Shown: positions 30,574 to 41,242, numbered from the stretch's first letter. The stretch: DNA of 64,000 nt from Candidatus Blochmanniella pennsylvanica str. BPEN (GCF_000011745.1 NC_007292.1:727655-791654), one strand, 5' to 3'. Notes: generated from the letters alone by a model not told the origin. Made by a program: numbers and translations.

Positions 30574-31302
30574 CTTTTCATATGATGTTTTGTGATGGTT
30601 ATAAATTATATATAACAGTTGTTATTAAATATTCATATATTTACAAATGACTTTTTATCAGATTAACTATAACTTCAAATTAGACTAAAAACTGCAGTAT
30701 CTAAAAATATGTTGTTGTATACAACATCTTGAATGAGTCATGGCTGTTATCAAAGAATAATTTTAATGAAAATATAACTTTTCTTTTTCATATAATCAAA
30801 ACGATGTTTATCGTGATTTTTATGAATTTATATACAAACAAATATTTAATATTAAGGTTATTTATATTTTTAGGGAGAGATGTATAATTACAAAGATTTT
30901 TAATTAATGTAGAAAATGGCCAAAATGCTTAAAATTTTTATTATGATGTTACATATATAGGTATTACTGAAGATGGTTATTTAATTTTCTTAAGTGTTAT
31001 TGCAGCCAACAGTCGTCGTATTTTTATTATTAAAATAAATACTTTATTAAATGTTAACGAAAAATATTTTTATACATGGAAATATAAGTACGAAACAATT
31101 TAATTTATAAAAATGTTTTGACAATTTATTTATGTTCACATCAAACTTTCTAATACGATTATTTAATAAGTTGAACATTCTATATTTTCACTGAAAACTA
31201 TATCTTCATATAAATAAAATGTAGTTTAGCATATTTGAAATATATATACATATGTTATAGTCTCTTTATTTTCGCAAAAACATAAATTTTATTCAATATA
31301 TC
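30574..31302. other. waaA-coaD spacer with a possible gene fragment
   Basis: In E. coli waaA and coaD are adjacent. Here 729 bases lie between them. Most is AT-rich, but 30888-31103 on the plus strand reads like coding sequence with one stop (see separate entry). Confidence 0.5.
30888..31103 (+). pseudogene. Possible broken small gene of unknown identity
   Basis: One plus-strand frame runs 71 codons to a TAA at 31101-31103, interrupted only by a TAA at 30930-30932. The translation after that stop has a protein-like mix (FYYDVTYIGITEDGYLIF, then VIAANSRRIFIIKINT), and the stretch before it reads FLINVENGQNA. Such a run is unusual among the spacers here, which are mostly A/T with frequent stops. 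I cannot name a family. It may also be chance; no start codon or conserved neighbour supports it. Confidence 0.25.
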
Positions 31303-31818
31303 ATGACAATTCAGGCTATGTATCCAGGGACTTTTGATCCATTAACTTATGGGCATTTGGATATAATTATTAGAGCACATAAAATTTTTGATAAAATATT
31401 TTTAGCGGTAGCTGAAAATTCACAAAAACATCCTTTGTTTAGTCTTGAAGAACGTGTAATATTTGCAAAGCAAGCAACTGCAATGTTAGATTATGTAACA
31501 GTATTTGGGTTTAATGACCTCACTATAAACGTGATGAAAAAAAAACAAGTGAATATTTTAATTCGTGGTCTCAGAAATAGATCAGACTTTGAATATGAAA
31601 TACAACTTGCAAAAATTAATAATTACTTCTCGAATGAAGTAGAAACTGTATTTATGATATCTACGGATATATGGGCATGTCTTTCTTCTAAATTAGTGAA
31701 AGAAATTGCTCAATATGGGGGGAGAATAGATCATTTTATACCTAATTTTATCGTTGAGAAGGTTATTGAAAAACTACGCAATACTGAGAAAAAAAACAAA
31801 AACATTTCGTTTCTTTAA
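31303..31818 (+). CDS. coaD: Phosphopantetheine adenylyltransferase
   Basis: Fourth step of coenzyme A synthesis: 4'-phosphopantetheine plus ATP to dephospho-CoA. The 171 residues are a little longer than E. coli (159), with a Lys/Asn-rich tail. Nucleotidyltransferase motif TYGH in YPGTFDPLTYGHLDI, and LIRGLRNRSDFEYE, are present. The C-terminal motif reads CLSSKLVKEIA where E. coli has ISSSLVKEVA. CoaBC, which supplies its substrate, is encoded nearby. Confidence 0.97.
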   Translation: MTIQAMYPGTFDPLTYGHLDIIIRAHKIFDKIFLAVAENSQKHPLFSLEERVIFAKQATAMLDYVTVFGFNDLTINVMKKKQVNILIRGLRNRSDFEYEIQLAKINNYFSNEVETVFMISTDIWACLSSKLVKEIAQYGGRIDHFIPNFIVEKVIEKLRNTEKKNKNISFL

Positions 31819-31958
31819 AAAAGAAAAAATGCTAAAAATTTGAAGTGCTATGCGTGTAGACTTAATATTTTTATGTTGATACTGTATAAAAATATATAAA
31901 CACAAACTGATAATATAAACTTGGCAGCAGCATAGTGTTTTAGATATTTAAACTAAAT

Positions 31959-32000
31959 AAACCCACACTGATATCAATGTGTATTGAGCTGTGTGGGTTT
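31959..32000. terminator. Terminator between convergent coaD and rpmG
   Basis: A 10-bp stem with four GC pairs in a row (AAACCCACAC at 31959-31968, complement at 31991-32000) closes a 22-base loop between convergent genes. It probably serves both directions, most plausibly the rpmB-rpmG transcript and coaD. Confidence 0.5.
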
Positions 32001-32042
32001 ATAATATACCGTACACCATTGAATTTGCAGTCTTATCTTTAT

Positions 32043-32210
32043 TTAACTATTCTTACTTTCTATATATATTACATGTTTTCGTGCAAAAGGATCAAATTTT
32101 TTTAATGTCATTTTTTCAGAGCTAGTACGTTTGTTTTTTGTGGTGCTATAGAAATGCCCATTCTTAGAAGAAGAAAATAAACGGATTGTTTCTCGTTTTT
32201 CTTTAGCCAT
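32043..32210 (-). CDS. rpmG: Ribosomal protein bL33
   Basis: A 55-codon gene starting [20 protein letters not shown] and ending [10 protein letters not shown], matching E. coli L33 in length and in [11 protein letters not shown] and [12 protein letters not shown]. It is of the cysteine-free type. It lies 24 bases downstream of rpmB, the E. coli order rpmB-rpmG. mutM, which follows in E. coli, is missing between this gene and coaD. Confidence 0.96.
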   Translation of the reverse strand: MAKEKRETIRLFSSSKNGHFYSTTKNKRTSSEKMTLKKFDPFARKHVIYIESKNS

Positions 32211-32234
32211 TACATTATTCCCGATGAGTATTAT

Positions 32235-32462
32235 TTATTTTTTAGGATATATTTTGGTGAAAAAATATTCAATTCCAAACTTATCAATTAATCTTATCCC
32301 CTTAGTAGATAATCGTAACGCAACGAAACGTTTTTTACTTGCTACCCAGAAACGATGAGAATGGATATTAGGTGCAAACCAACGCTTCGTTGCGTTCATT
32401 GCGTGAGAACGTTTGTTTCCGCTCATAGGACGTTTTCCGGTAACTTGACACACTCGTGCCAT
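32235..32462 (-). CDS. rpmB: Ribosomal protein bL28
   Basis: Large-subunit protein of 75 residues (E. coli 78). [30 protein letters not shown] and HSHRFWV are conserved; the C-terminus is slightly shorter. It heads the rpmB-rpmG pair, transcribed divergently from coaBC. Confidence 0.97.
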   Translation of the reverse strand: MARVCQVTGKRPMSGNKRSHAMNATKRWFAPNIHSHRFWVASKKRFVALRLSTKGIRLIDKFGIEYFFTKIYPKK

Positions 32463-32938
32463 ATGGTCTCCTCTAATTTTTATTAGAACAATTATTTATA
32501 ACCAGAACAATAAAAACAATTTATTATTTATTCCTATTTTTTATCTATGAGATTTAAGATTGTTTAAAACACCTAATATAAGATTTCCAAAGATATTAAA
32601 ATTGTTATTTGTTATTTTATTTTTTGCTATTAAGCACAATAAAATTAAATAATTTCAAACATTCACATAGCACCAATATATCTAAATATAGTAAATTTAA
32701 GTCATTAAATTTTTTGTTTTTATTATTATTTATATATATTCCTATGCATGTTTACTCTATACATAATAAACTGAGATATATTATATGATATTTTTATGCT
32801 GCACACAACATAATTGCAGATTTTCTGAAACCTAATATCATGTGAAGATGATTTAATTTTATTTATACTAACAAAAACTAACAGTTTTTGTTAGTATAAA
32901 TAAAATTAAATCATCTTCAATATCATGTGAAATATAAT
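32463..32938. other. Divergent rpmB/coaBC spacer
   Basis: No gene. AT-rich, and contains the long perfect hairpin at 32843-32919 with flanking 13-base direct repeats. radC, which lies here in E. coli, is not recognisable. Confidence 0.55.
32834..32931. repeat. 37-bp perfect hairpin flanked by 13-base direct repeats
   Basis: Arms 32843-32879 and 32883-32919 are perfect reverse complements over 37 bp with a 3-base loop (AAC). The same 13 bases, AATATCATGTGAA, occur at 32834-32846 and 32919-32931, overlapping the two outer ends. The right copy contains the possible GTG start of coaBC. The arms show no mismatch, so the structure is recent or maintained. It is not followed by a U-run and lies in front of a gene, so it is not an ordinary terminator. 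Confidence 0.85.
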
Positions 32939-34147
32939 ATGACGGGATTAATTAATAAACATATCATATTAGGAGTAAGCGGTGGTATCGCAGCATATAA
33001 AACTATAGATCTTGTACGATGTTTAAAAGAACAAGGTTCAGAAGTGAGAGTGATAATGACAAAATCTGCAAAAAAATTTGTTACCCCCTTAAGTTTACAA
33101 ACAATATCGTGTCATCCAGTTTTGGATAATTTTCTTACCCCTCAAATAGAAACCACAATGCCTCACATAAAGTTAGCTAAATGGGCTGATTTAGTTTTAC
33201 TTGCTCCGGCTACAGCCAATTTATTAGCTAGATTATCTGTAGGATTAGCTAATGATTTATTATGTAGTTTATGTTTAGCTACAACAGCTCCTATTGCTGT
33301 AGCTCCATCTATGAATCAACAAATGTATAAAGCTATTGCAACTCAAACAAATTTAGATATTCTACGAAAAAGAGGAGTTTTAATATGGGGTCCGGATTAC
33401 GGATGTCAAGCTTGTAATGATATTGGTTATGGACGCATGACGGACCCCAAAGTACTTTCTGAATACGTAAAACATTACTTTTCTCATGATAGTTCTTTAA
33501 GTCATCTTAATATCATGATTACTGCTGGTCCTACTCACGAAGCCTTAGATCCCGTTCGTTTTTTTACTAATTATAGTTCAGGAAAAATGGGATTTGCTAT
33601 CGCTCAAGCCGCTGCAGATAAAGGAGCAAAAGTTACATTAATTACAGGTCCGGTGAACTTACGTACTCCTATTCGAGTGCAACGTATTAATGTTATTTCC
33701 GCTTTAGACATGCAAGAAGCAGTTATGCGAGACATTAGTAATCAACAAATTTTTATCGGTTGTGCAGCGGTATCAGATTACCGCATTTGTCATGTTTCTC
33801 TTGACAAGATTAAAAAGAATAAAAATACTTTAAAAATAATTATGGTTAAGAACCCCGATATTGTGGCGAAAGTAGGGTCGTTAATTGAAAACCGTCCTTA
33901 TGTCGTTGGATTTGCCGCTGAAACTAATAATATACAAAAATATGCTCAAGATAAACGTATTAGTAAACATTTAGATTTAATTTGTGCTAATAATATTTCT
34001 CGTATAAACCAAGGATTCAATAGTGATAATAATGCTTTATATTTATTTTGGAATAAAGGAAGCGTTATATTGCCTTTAAGAAAAAAAAAATTGTTAGCAC
34101 AACAACTTATTAACGAAATTATTGATCGTTATAATGAAAATAATTAA
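32939..34147 (+). CDS. coaBC: Phosphopantothenoylcysteine decarboxylase/synthase
   Basis: Bifunctional coenzyme A enzyme. The N-terminal flavoprotein half decarboxylates ([17 protein letters not shown], catalytic cysteine in [12 protein letters not shown]). The C-terminal half ligates cysteine to phosphopantothenate ([39 protein letters not shown]). The ATG at 32939 gives 402 residues and [16 protein letters not shown], matching the E. coli N-terminus; an upstream in-frame GTG at 32927 lies inside the direct repeat and would add four residues. Its 3' end overlaps dut by 14 bases. Confidence 0.97.
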   Translation: MTGLINKHIILGVSGGIAAYKTIDLVRCLKEQGSEVRVIMTKSAKKFVTPLSLQTISCHPVLDNFLTPQIETTMPHIKLAKWADLVLLAPATANLLARLSVGLANDLLCSLCLATTAPIAVAPSMNQQMYKAIATQTNLDILRKRGVLIWGPDYGCQACNDIGYGRMTDPKVLSEYVKHYFSHDSSLSHLNIMITAGPTHEALDPVRFFTNYSSGKMGFAIAQAAADKGAKVTLITGPVNLRTPIRVQRINVISALDMQEAVMRDISNQQIFIGCAAVSDYRICHVSLDKIKKNKNTLKIIMVKNPDIVAKVGSLIENRPYVVGFAAETNNIQKYAQDKRISKHLDLICANNISRINQGFNSDNNALYLFWNKGSVILPLRKKKLLAQQLINEIIDRYNENN

Positions 34148-34583
34148 TGTTAAAATTATTGATAATCGAATTTATAAGCATTTTTATTTACCAAAATATG
34201 CTACGTCAGGATCTGCTGGATTAGATTTATCAGCTTGTTTAGATAAACCTTTGACCATTTATCCCGGGAAAACTCATTTAATTTCTACCGGTATTGCGAT
34301 ACATATTTCCGATACAAAGATAGCAGGTGTTATTTTACCTCGATCAGGTTTGGGACACAAGTATGGTATTGTCTTGGGAAATTTGGTGGGACTAATTGAT
34401 TCAGATTATCAAGGAGAATTGATAGTGTCTTTATGGAATCGTGGGCCAAAAAAGTATATTGTATATCCTGGGAAACGAATAGCACAATTAGTTTTTATGC
34501 CAATAATTCAAGTTAGATTTTCTATAGTTAAATCATTTATACCTACTGAACGTGGGCCACATGGTTTTGGGCATTCGATGTAA
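34134..34583 (+). CDS. dut: dUTP diphosphatase
   Basis: Trimeric enzyme converting dUTP to dUMP, keeping uracil out of DNA and feeding dTMP synthesis. The ATG at 34134 gives 149 residues (E. coli 151) and [10 protein letters not shown]. It overlaps the coaBC end, so translation is probably coupled. Motifs: [36 protein letters not shown]. The C-terminal arm motif reads RGPHGFGHS where E. coli has RGEGGFGHS, a mild change in the part that closes over the nucleotide. Confidence 0.97.
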   Translation: MKIINVKIIDNRIYKHFYLPKYATSGSAGLDLSACLDKPLTIYPGKTHLISTGIAIHISDTKIAGVILPRSGLGHKYGIVLGNLVGLIDSDYQGELIVSLWNRGPKKYIVYPGKRIAQLVFMPIIQVRFSIVKSFIPTERGPHGFGHSM

Positions 34584-35310
34584 AATACTGTTAATTACAT
34601 ATTAATAACGTGTAATGCATATTTTCAAATTATCAATGTATATAATTTTATTATATATCTCATTAAGATAATAATATTAAATTAAATATATTAATGTTGG
34701 TATATATACTAAATGATATTGATCACTATATAGTAATAACTATTGGTTTATCAATTTTATTGATATAAATTTCAAGTGATTGTTTATTTTTAAAATAATT
34801 TTTTAATATTTTATTATATTTAATTATTAACAAATGAGTTATATAAGATATGCATGAGGAAGATAAATTCACTATAAATTCATAAATTTTTTTATAATAA
34901 AAAAATATTTTTAATAATAAATATAATAAAATTATTTAACATTTATATATGTCGTATACCAAACTTTTATTTTATATACTTTAAACATAATATGTTTAAA
35001 GTATATTTTACTATGCTATTTCACTAAATAATAACAAATTAATTATTTTATAGATAAAATTGAACGTGTTATTGTAATGATTTATATATTTTTAATATAA
35101 ACAATAATTTTAATAAATTATTATCAATTTTAATGTTGTGCATACTACTATTTATTTAATTATAAAATTTTATGGGCATTAAAAAATTCTGAAATTTTTT
35201 TAAAAATTATATTGATGTATATAAATTAATTAAAAAATGCATGACAAAACAGAATTCTGGCAACTTTAAAGTTTATTTTTGTACATATTAACGAAATTTA
35301 GGTAATTGTT
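34584..35310. other. dut-yicC gap
   Basis: E. coli has slmA, pyrE and rph here. None is recognisable; the sequence is very AT-rich without open frames. Confidence 0.55.
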
Positions 35311-36192
35311 ATGATTCATAGTATGACGGCTTTCTCAAGACATGAAGTAAAATATACATGGGGTAATGTTACCTGGGAAATTTGTTCTTTAAATCAACGT
35401 TATTTAGATATTCATATCGATTTACCTAAATATCTTTGTGATTTGTCATGGGTAATTCGTAAAAATATTAAAGATACTATTATTAGAGGAAGGATAGAAT
35501 GCACTTTACATATCAAAATAAATAACAATTGCGACAATAATACAGAGTCACTTACTGTTAATAAACAATTGGTGCATGATCTTGTGTTATACGCAAAATG
35601 GGTAAAAACATTAACTAATGAAGGTGAAATTAATCCGATAGATATCTTATCTTGGCCAGGAGTAATAACGTATAAACAAAATAATTTAAATAATATAAAT
35701 AATGTTCATTCCGAATTATTAATATGTTTTAAAGAAACATTACATAATTTAATACAAAATAGAAAAAGAGAAGGTATTTTTTTAAAAAATAAAATTATAG
35801 AACGATTACATCTAATGTACGCTGAAGTGAACAAAATTCATCAACATATCCCTAATGTATTAGAGTACAAACGCAAAACACTTTTGGAAAAAATGAAAGA
35901 TGTTTGCATTTATTCTGACTCAATACGATTGGAACAAGAATTATTAATAATAGCTCAAAAAATTGATATTTCAGAAGAAGTAGATCGTCTAATTATTCAT
36001 ATCAAAGAGATGCATCGTATTCTCGATGGGAACGGGGCTGTTGGTAGAAAACTAGATTTTGTAATACAAGAACTACATAGAGAGGCTAACACATTAACTT
36101 CTAAATCTATAAATTCTTATATTACTCAATTAGCAATTTCCTTAAAAATACTTATTGAACAGATACGCGAGCAAACGCAGAACATTGAGTAA
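35311..36192 (+). CDS. yicC: YicC-family endoribonuclease
   Basis: The 293 residues match E. coli YicC (287), a family reported to act as an endoribonuclease. MIHSMTAFSRHE at the start, EICSLNQRYLDIH, and the C-terminal stretch VGRKLDFVIQELHREANTL then SKSINS are the family signatures; NPIDILSWPGV is in the middle. It stands alone with large gaps on both sides. It is retained in front of gmk, with dinD and ligB of E. coli gone. Confidence 0.95.
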   Translation: MIHSMTAFSRHEVKYTWGNVTWEICSLNQRYLDIHIDLPKYLCDLSWVIRKNIKDTIIRGRIECTLHIKINNNCDNNTESLTVNKQLVHDLVLYAKWVKTLTNEGEINPIDILSWPGVITYKQNNLNNINNVHSELLICFKETLHNLIQNRKREGIFLKNKIIERLHLMYAEVNKIHQHIPNVLEYKRKTLLEKMKDVCIYSDSIRLEQELLIIAQKIDISEEVDRLIIHIKEMHRILDGNGAVGRKLDFVIQELHREANTLTSKSINSYITQLAISLKILIEQIREQTQNIE

Positions 36193-37194
36193 ATATAATC
36201 AGAGTACCTACCTATAAAATATAAAATCTTTTCATATATAAAATCTATATTAGTCATATAACCTGCTAATTTTTATAATTATTAATTATATTGCGACCTT
36301 ACCAAACAATGTTTCATTTTAATTAACTAATCTAATTAAACAATAAATAATATTGAACACTGAAATTTAATGTACTTAAACTTTAATTGCAGAGACATGT
36401 ATATATAAACAATAACTATTATATACGTGTGTATACATAAAGTAGATTCATTTATTAAAAAATAGGTTTTAATATTATTATTTTTTAATAAAAGTTTTTA
36501 ATATAATTTAGCACTCAAATTCATTTTATTTGAGTGCTATATAAATTTATATAGTTAATATTTTACTATAAATTAACTGATATACATCCTCTAATATTAT
36601 TATTTTTATAAATACATGTAAATTTAAACGAGAATATATGATTCAATAAAAAATATTATTTAATATAAATATATAATTTTTTATTTTTATTTTCATAAAA
36701 ATATAAAATATTATTTTATATTTTATAATAAAATTGTTGTATTTCTGATTTAAATCTGTTTACTTACGGATATATAGAATTTTAAGATTAAAAATAAATC
36801 ATAAAATATAAAAAATTATTTTTTAACAAAACTATAAGAAGTTTTATTTTTCAGATAGTCATATTTCAAATTTAAAAAAACTCCGATAAAATATAAATAA
36901 TAAAACAACACAAATTAAATATTAGAATATATATATTCTGAATTAATAATGTCTGCTCTTTTTTAATAAAACCAAAATATTAATTTAGTAAAATTACAAT
37001 AAATTAGGAGGTATACGCTACAATAGTTAATTAAAAAGATAATTGATTGTCAGATATAAATAATTGCCTGAAAAGTTATTATTCTCAATAAACAATACTT
37101 CAAAATAATAATTACTATTTTTAGACTATTATTAACTGATACTGCCAAATACAGTCCTATTATCATTATTGATTCAATATAGAGACAAATAATT
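36193..37194. other. 1 kb gap before the MarR-type gene
   Basis: Extremely AT-rich, no genes. Contains the terminator-like hairpin at 36509-36539. The stretch just before 37195 should hold the promoter of the regulator. Confidence 0.55.
36509..36539. terminator. Terminator-like hairpin after yicC
   Basis: A 12-bp perfect stem (TAGCACTCAAAT at 36509-36520, complement at 36528-36539) with a 7-base loop. It is the only GC-containing structure in the gap and lies 317 bases past yicC. Confidence 0.4.
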
Positions 37195-37635
37195 ATGAAT
37201 AGATTAACAGACATTTCAAACATGGTAGAATCCTTATCCCGTATTTATCATCGTTTACGCAAAGAAATAAATGGTCAATTAATTAATGAAGGTCTTTCAA
37301 TGTCTAAAATGAAAATCTTGCATCTTATTACTACCGGAAAAACCAGTGCAACAGACATTAAAAATTATATGGGGTTTTCATCAAGAACTGTTGTAACAGT
37401 TCTTGATGCATTAGAAAAAGATGAAATGTTACGCCGACAACAAAGTCTGACAGATCGTAGAGTAAAATACGTTTATATTACAGAAAAAGGACGCGATAAA
37501 TTACGTGTTGCTGAAGATACGCATAACATCATTTTAGATCGTATATTTTCCCTTTTGTCTGATGTACAGCTTAAAAGCTTTAGAGAAGTATGCAATTTAC
37601 TTGAAATACAACAAAAAAATAATATGGCAAAATAA
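37195..37635 (+). CDS. MarR-family transcriptional regulator
   Basis: A 146-residue protein with a winged helix-turn-helix. N-terminal dimer helix (about 1-35), recognition region SATDIKNYMGFSSRTVVTVL (about 62-81) and the family wing motif LTDRRVKYVYITEKGRDKL. It is clearly MarR-type but is not an obvious SlyA, MarR, HosA or PecS orthologue. E. coli has no such gene between yicC and gmk, so it has been moved or gained. Ligand and targets are unknown. An intact free-standing regulator is unusual where local regulators of amino acid synthesis are lost. The protein has no cysteine, so thiol-based sensing is unlikely. Confidence 0.88.
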   Translation: MNRLTDISNMVESLSRIYHRLRKEINGQLINEGLSMSKMKILHLITTGKTSATDIKNYMGFSSRTVVTVLDALEKDEMLRRQQSLTDRRVKYVYITEKGRDKLRVAEDTHNIILDRIFSLLSDVQLKSFREVCNLLEIQQKNNMAK

Positions 37636-37936
37636 CAATATGACATACACGCATACTACACTATAGATTTTCATTAACATAAATAAGGTCCTCGGTGAAA
37701 TTAATAATTTTAGTAATTTGATAGTAACAATGTATACTTTAATGTAATCAAATTACAAAATGTTTTATTGAGGATCTTCTATTAAAACAATCTTAATATA
37801 TCTATGCAAATAATAATGTTTAACATGAATTAGAACCAAATATATAATTATTCACGACATAAGTACTATGTACGAACGTAATTTATTTTTATAAATATTA
37901 GTTATTTATGCAATCAAATATGTATTTAATCATTTT
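37636..37936. other. Spacer before gmk
   Basis: AT-rich, no gene or clear regulatory structure seen. Confidence 0.5.
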
Positions 37937-38578
37937 ATGATGAAAAATTCAGGAATATTGTGTATTATATCCGCTCCTAGTGGGACAGGAAAATCTACGT
38001 TAATTCATACTGTGATACAATGTGATTGCTTTGTTTATCAAACTAAACTATCTATTTCCTATACCACACGTATCAAAAGACCTGGAGAAATACACGGAAA
38101 AGATTATTATTTTATTTCAAAAAAAAAATTTAAATATATGATCGATAAAAATATGTTTTTTGAATATGCGATGATTTTTAATCATTATTATGGTACCGCA
38201 AAAACTGATATTGAAACGATGTTAAATACTGGTATACATATTGTGCTGAATATTGACTGGAAAGGAGCGCAACAAATTCGCAGTAAAATATCAAAAAACA
38301 TCTATACTATTTTTATTTTGCCTCCATCAAAGAAAGAATTAGCACGTCGATTGTATCTAAGAGGAGAAGACACAGAAAAAGTGATTGTCGCGCGCATGGG
38401 CCAAGCAATGGATGAAATTAGCCATTTTAAAGAATATGATTATATTATCATAAACGATAATTTTAACATTGCTTTGATGCATTTACAGTCAATTATGTTA
38501 TCCGAGCAATTGCGAATAGCGCATCAAAAAATACGCTACGCAACATTAATCAATCATTTGTTATTGCCAGATATATAA
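37937..38578 (+). CDS. gmk: Guanylate kinase
   Basis: Phosphorylates GMP and dGMP. The 213 residues compare with 207 in E. coli. P-loop SAPSGTGKST (12-21), GMP-site residues in SYTTRIKRPGEIHGKDYYF, lid and Walker-B region NIDWKGAQQIR, and ILPPSKKELARRL are intact. It begins MMK; either ATG may be used. rpoZ follows, as in E. coli. Confidence 0.97.
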   Translation: MMKNSGILCIISAPSGTGKSTLIHTVIQCDCFVYQTKLSISYTTRIKRPGEIHGKDYYFISKKKFKYMIDKNMFFEYAMIFNHYYGTAKTDIETMLNTGIHIVLNIDWKGAQQIRSKISKNIYTIFILPPSKKELARRLYLRGEDTEKVIVARMGQAMDEISHFKEYDYIIINDNFNIALMHLQSIMLSEQLRIAHQKIRYATLINHLLLPDI

Positions 38579-38674
38579 ATAATAAATTAATATAAATACA
38601 TAAATATATATATGTGTTTGCGATCAATATGAATTTAAACTAATAAATAAAATCCACATACACGGTAAATGAAA

Positions 38675-38866
38675 ATGGCACGTATAACTGTACAGGATGC
38701 GGTAGAAAAAGTTGGTAATATATTTGATTTAATATTAGTTGCCGCGCGACGTGCACGGCAAATGCAAATTGGTGGAAAAGAAACATTAATTACGAAAAAT
38801 AATAATGATAAATATACCGTGCTTGCTCTCAGAGAAATAGAAGAAGACTTAATTACTAAAAAATAA
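38675..38866 (+). CDS. rpoZ: RNA polymerase omega subunit, shortened
   Basis: Helps assemble beta-prime into RNA polymerase. The ATG at 38675 gives [15 protein letters not shown], as in E. coli; an ATG two codons upstream also exists. The conserved core [16 protein letters not shown] and [12 protein letters not shown] is kept. The protein ends at about 63 residues, whereas E. coli has 91: the whole glutamine/glutamate-rich C-terminal tail is missing. spoT, which follows rpoZ in E. coli, is absent here. Confidence 0.94.
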   Translation: MARITVQDAVEKVGNIFDLILVAARRARQMQIGGKETLITKNNNDKYTVLALREIEEDLITKK

Positions 38867-39625
38867 ATACCAACTATATATTGCTATCAAAAAATTAATA
38901 TTGCTTAAGCCATGACATTGATATGCAGGAGAAACGGTTTCTTTAGTATAATAGAAATTAAAAAATTTATTAAAATTGAAGATTGTTGCATTGTTCTGAT
39001 GCAAATTTTTAGTATTGATATAATGTGTATAATTTCTTATTTATAGAGCAACAGCCTACCACAAATAAACCTGCCACAAATAGTATATTGTATAAGTCCT
39101 ACAGCTGTTTTTAATGTTGCTAATGATACTTACAATGTAAGTGCATTTTTCATGATATACATCAACAAAATAATAACTCGTATAAAATTATTAATTTTTT
39201 AAATTTATATACAAATGTGTATATGCGATTACATTTCATAGTATTTATGCTGTATATAATACAAAAATATAGTACGACTAACTTTCTGATATTTTATCTA
39301 TGTTGAATTAAAAGTAATTAAAAATGATTAATAGTAGTCATGCATACAAGTATTATTTGTTTTTATTACATTAGATTATTTATTAAAATAATAGTAATAT
39401 AAGACGTAAATGTTATTTTTAAAAAATTAAATTTTTAATAAAGGATCAACAGATCTGATTCAATACATTGCATGTGTATGCAATATTGGCAATCATGTCA
39501 ATGCAAATATGTTAATTAAATAAAGTTTTGAAAAATGTTGATCATAAGATCCTTATAGATAGTATTTTATAGCGCATGATTTAGCAATATTATCAGCATA
39601 TGATATAATAACTGAGAGTATAAAT
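38867..39625. other. rpoZ-glnA gap
   Basis: AT-rich, no gene. spoT, trmH and recG, which follow rpoZ in E. coli, leave no recognisable trace. No NtrC-type or sigma-54 site was identified before glnA. Confidence 0.5.
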
Positions 39626-41050
39626 ATGACAAATATTGAAAAAATTTTTTCTATTATCAACGAAAATCAAATAAAATTTGTTGATTTGCGTTTTACTGAT
39701 ACAAAAGGAAAAGAACAACACATTACTATCCCTAAGACACAGGTTAATGATCATTTATTTAAACATGGAAAAATTTTTGATGGGTCCTCCATTAAGGGAT
39801 GGAAAGATGTTAGCAAATCAGACATGATATTAATGCCTGATCTTACTAGTTTTGTGATAGATCCATTTTATGAAGATGCTACAATAATTATTCGTTGCGA
39901 TATCATTGATCCTAGTACTATGAAAAATTATGATAGAGATCCACGGTCTATAGCTAAACGAGCAGAAATGTTTTTGTATAATTCTGGTATTGCCGATATT
40001 GTTATGTTTGGTCCTGAACCAGAATTTTTTTTATTTGACAGTATTCATTTTGCAACAACAATATCAGGATCGTATGTAATCGTCGACGATCGGGAATCAT
40101 CATGGAACAGTGGTAAATTTTATAAAGATGGGAATAAAGGTCATCGTCCTAGAATAAAGAGTGGATATGCCCCGGTGCCCCCAATAGATTCTTCTCAAAA
40201 CTTAAGATCTACCATGTCTTTAACAATGGAAAAAATGGGATTGATTGTAGAGGCTCATCATCATGAAGTTGCAACATCGGGTCAAAATGAAATAGCAACT
40301 CGATTTAATACTCTTACTAAAAAAGCTGATGAAATACAAATATATAAATATGTAGTACACAATGTCGCTCATAATTCTGGGAAAACTGCAACTTTTATGC
40401 CTAAACCCATTATAAATGATAATGGGTCAGGCATGCATTGCCATATATCCTTACATAAAAAAGATACTAATTTATTTTCAGGTCTTCAATATGGCGACCT
40501 TTCTGATATTGCTTTATTTTATATTGGTGGTATTTTGCGTCACGCTAAAGCATTAAATGCTATAACCAATCCAACTACTAATTCGTATAAACGTTTAGTT
40601 CCAAATTATGAAGCTCCAGTAATGTTGACTTATTCTTCTTGTAATCGTTCTAGCGCGATTCGCATTCCATCATCTCTAGAAAAATCAAAAAACGACGCAG
40701 CATGTCGCGTTGAAGTTCGTTTTCCTGATCCTTCTGCTAATCCTTATCTAGCGTTTTCTGCATTGCTTATGGCCGGATTAGATGGCATTATCAATAAAAT
40801 TCATCCTGGAGATCCTATTGATAAAAACTTATATACTATTTCTGAAAAAGAAGCATTAGCCATACCGCACATGGCTAAATCTCTTGACGAAGCATTAAAA
40901 TCTTTATCTGAAGATCATAAATTTTTAACTCGAGGCAACGTCTTCACCAGAGAGTATATTAATACATATATTTTATTGTGTCAAAAAGACAGTAGATTAG
41001 TATCTACTACGCCACATCCTGTAGAATTTGATCTATATTATAGTGTTTAA
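39626..41050 (+). CDS. glnA: Glutamine synthetase type I
   Basis: Assimilates ammonia into glutamine; in a nutritional symbiont this would recycle host nitrogen. The 474 residues follow E. coli (469). Metal and active-site motifs [26 protein letters not shown] with [17 protein letters not shown] and [14 protein letters not shown] are intact. The adenylylation tyrosine lies at Tyr403 (DKNLYTI). A short insertion (around residues 350-360) precedes the arginine motif relative to E. coli. No glnL/glnG is next to it. Confidence 0.98.
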   Translation: MTNIEKIFSIINENQIKFVDLRFTDTKGKEQHITIPKTQVNDHLFKHGKIFDGSSIKGWKDVSKSDMILMPDLTSFVIDPFYEDATIIIRCDIIDPSTMKNYDRDPRSIAKRAEMFLYNSGIADIVMFGPEPEFFLFDSIHFATTISGSYVIVDDRESSWNSGKFYKDGNKGHRPRIKSGYAPVPPIDSSQNLRSTMSLTMEKMGLIVEAHHHEVATSGQNEIATRFNTLTKKADEIQIYKYVVHNVAHNSGKTATFMPKPIINDNGSGMHCHISLHKKDTNLFSGLQYGDLSDIALFYIGGILRHAKALNAITNPTTNSYKRLVPNYEAPVMLTYSSCNRSSAIRIPSSLEKSKNDAACRVEVRFPDPSANPYLAFSALLMAGLDGIINKIHPGDPIDKNLYTISEKEALAIPHMAKSLDEALKSLSEDHKFLTRGNVFTREYINTYILLCQKDSRLVSTTPHPVEFDLYYSV

Positions 41051-41242
41051 AAACAATTTTTTGTAAAATATGTAAAAATACGTATATAACAATATTATTG
41101 TTGGTTTTTGATAATTCAAAAAATTTTATTAAAAATAAAAACAATTTGTTTTTTGTTTATATAAAATGAGTTGTTGTAGGATTGAATATTTAAATAAATA
41201 AATTTTCTAAATTTAGAAACTTATTTTCATATTTACCATGTT

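Noticed and set aside
32043..32470. CRISPR-like or tandem repeats around the ribosomal protein genes
   Set aside because: The repeated look is due to A/T runs and the convergent hairpins; no regularly spaced identical repeats occur anywhere in the window.
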